A stretch of 64,000 nt of DNA. Origin: Anastrepha obliqua. Its lineage: Eukaryota; Arthropoda; Insecta; Diptera; Tephritidae. Position 1 is the first letter of the stretch, and every line of letters starts with the position of its first letter. Of the stretch, positions 63,725 through 64,000 are shown piece after piece. The stretch spans positions 47,094,001 through 47,158,000 of the forward strand of contig NC_072895.1 in the NCBI RefSeq assembly GCF_027943255.1. The letters are read 5' to 3'. The notes under the pieces are model-generated. The model was given only the letters and a program-made list of their open reading frames with translations, ran no database searches and was not told the DNA's origin. Both the position numbers and the translations under genes were made by a program.

Positions 63725-64000
63725 AATACGGCAGCAATTTATGGGAAACAAAACTGTCGCATTTAGGGATAAAAAACCCACACGTAATCGTCGAGAAGCT
63801 AATGCATTCTCAAGGATTAATAGTATGGTGCGGATATTGGATCGGGTGGCATCATTGACCCATTTCTCTTTGGAAATGCTGCTGGAAACGTCATTTCGGG
63901 CGGCGATGAACGCTACAGGGGCATGATAAACGAACAACGAAAATTGGAGACATGGACTTGGAAGATCTTTGGTTTCAGCAGAATGTCGCGAAATTCACGT
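63725..64000 (+). pseudogene. Tc1-like transposase, central part, cut by window end
   Basis: Broken frames read NLWETKLSHLGIKNPHVIVE, MHSQGLIVWCGYWIG, then WKCCWKRHFGR, QGHDKRTTK, and IGDMDLEDLWFQQNVAKFT. This aligns with the QNCRIWGSENPHV...VTVWCG...FFEN...MDLEDMWFQQDGAT region of the family B Tc1-like transposases at 11 and 27.6 kb, with Asn in place of the second catalytic Asp (QQN). The N-terminal part before it is not seen; the C-terminal part lies outside the window. Confidence 0.72.

Noticed and set aside
1..64000. CRISPR arrays, tRNA, rRNA or bacterial-type operons
   Set aside because: None seen; the sequence is eukaryotic, and the only tRNA-like sequences are SINE heads that lack a proper acceptor stem and are linked to a SINE body.

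Overview
This is an AT-rich eukaryotic window, almost certainly from a dipteran insect. A tRNA-headed SINE-like repeat at five sites, many mariner/Tc1 transposases and GTATGTAT/CATA microsatellites fit that. I suspect a tephritid fruit fly because the SINE body looks like one I associate with that family; this is recollection, not a search result. No host protein-coding gene, tRNA or rRNA can be supported. The window is a transposon graveyard with non-repetitive, probably intergenic or intronic DNA between the elements.

Layout. 1-9.3 kb: a decayed Tc1/mariner copy, SINEs, a non-autonomous Helitron, a 381-bp Tc1-like deletion derivative, a foldback-like element with a GC-rich tandem core, and a degenerate LINE. 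9.3-13 kb: a piggyBac element delimited by TTAA, with a Tc1-like element nested in its transposase gene. 14.6-28.4 kb: several mariner fragments, a second copy of the first Tc1/mariner family, LINE and reverse transcriptase scraps, a zinc-finger repeat gene remnant and another Tc1-like deletion derivative. 28.7-38 kb: RNase H-bearing LINE remnants, a 2.25-kb element with about 485-bp terminal inverted repeats (TIRs) and an apparent 4-bp target duplication, and a 5'-truncated LINE with an exact 13-bp target duplication. 38.1-41.1 kb: a broken transposon of unassigned superfamily hosting a mariner derivative and a TTAA MITE. 43.1-45.3 kb: a pogo-like element with catalytic damage. 46.8-52.1 kb: a mariner, a SINE, a mariner made from two families, a LINE tail and a small TTAA MITE. 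57.3-59.8 kb: a pogo/Tigger-like element with an uninterrupted 590-codon transposase and matching TIRs, the only plausibly functional gene here. 60.2-64 kb: mariner fragments, abutting TTAA elements (one holding a long palindrome), another MITE, and a Tc1-like transposase cut by the window edge.

The elements do not act together as a pathway. The interest lies in nesting, recombination between families, and non-autonomous elements that need a transposase from elsewhere. The best candidates for something undescribed are the long-TIR element at 30.6-32.8 kb, the foldback at 5.4-6.3 kb, the repeat-bounded element at 38.15-41.1 kb and the intact pogo element.
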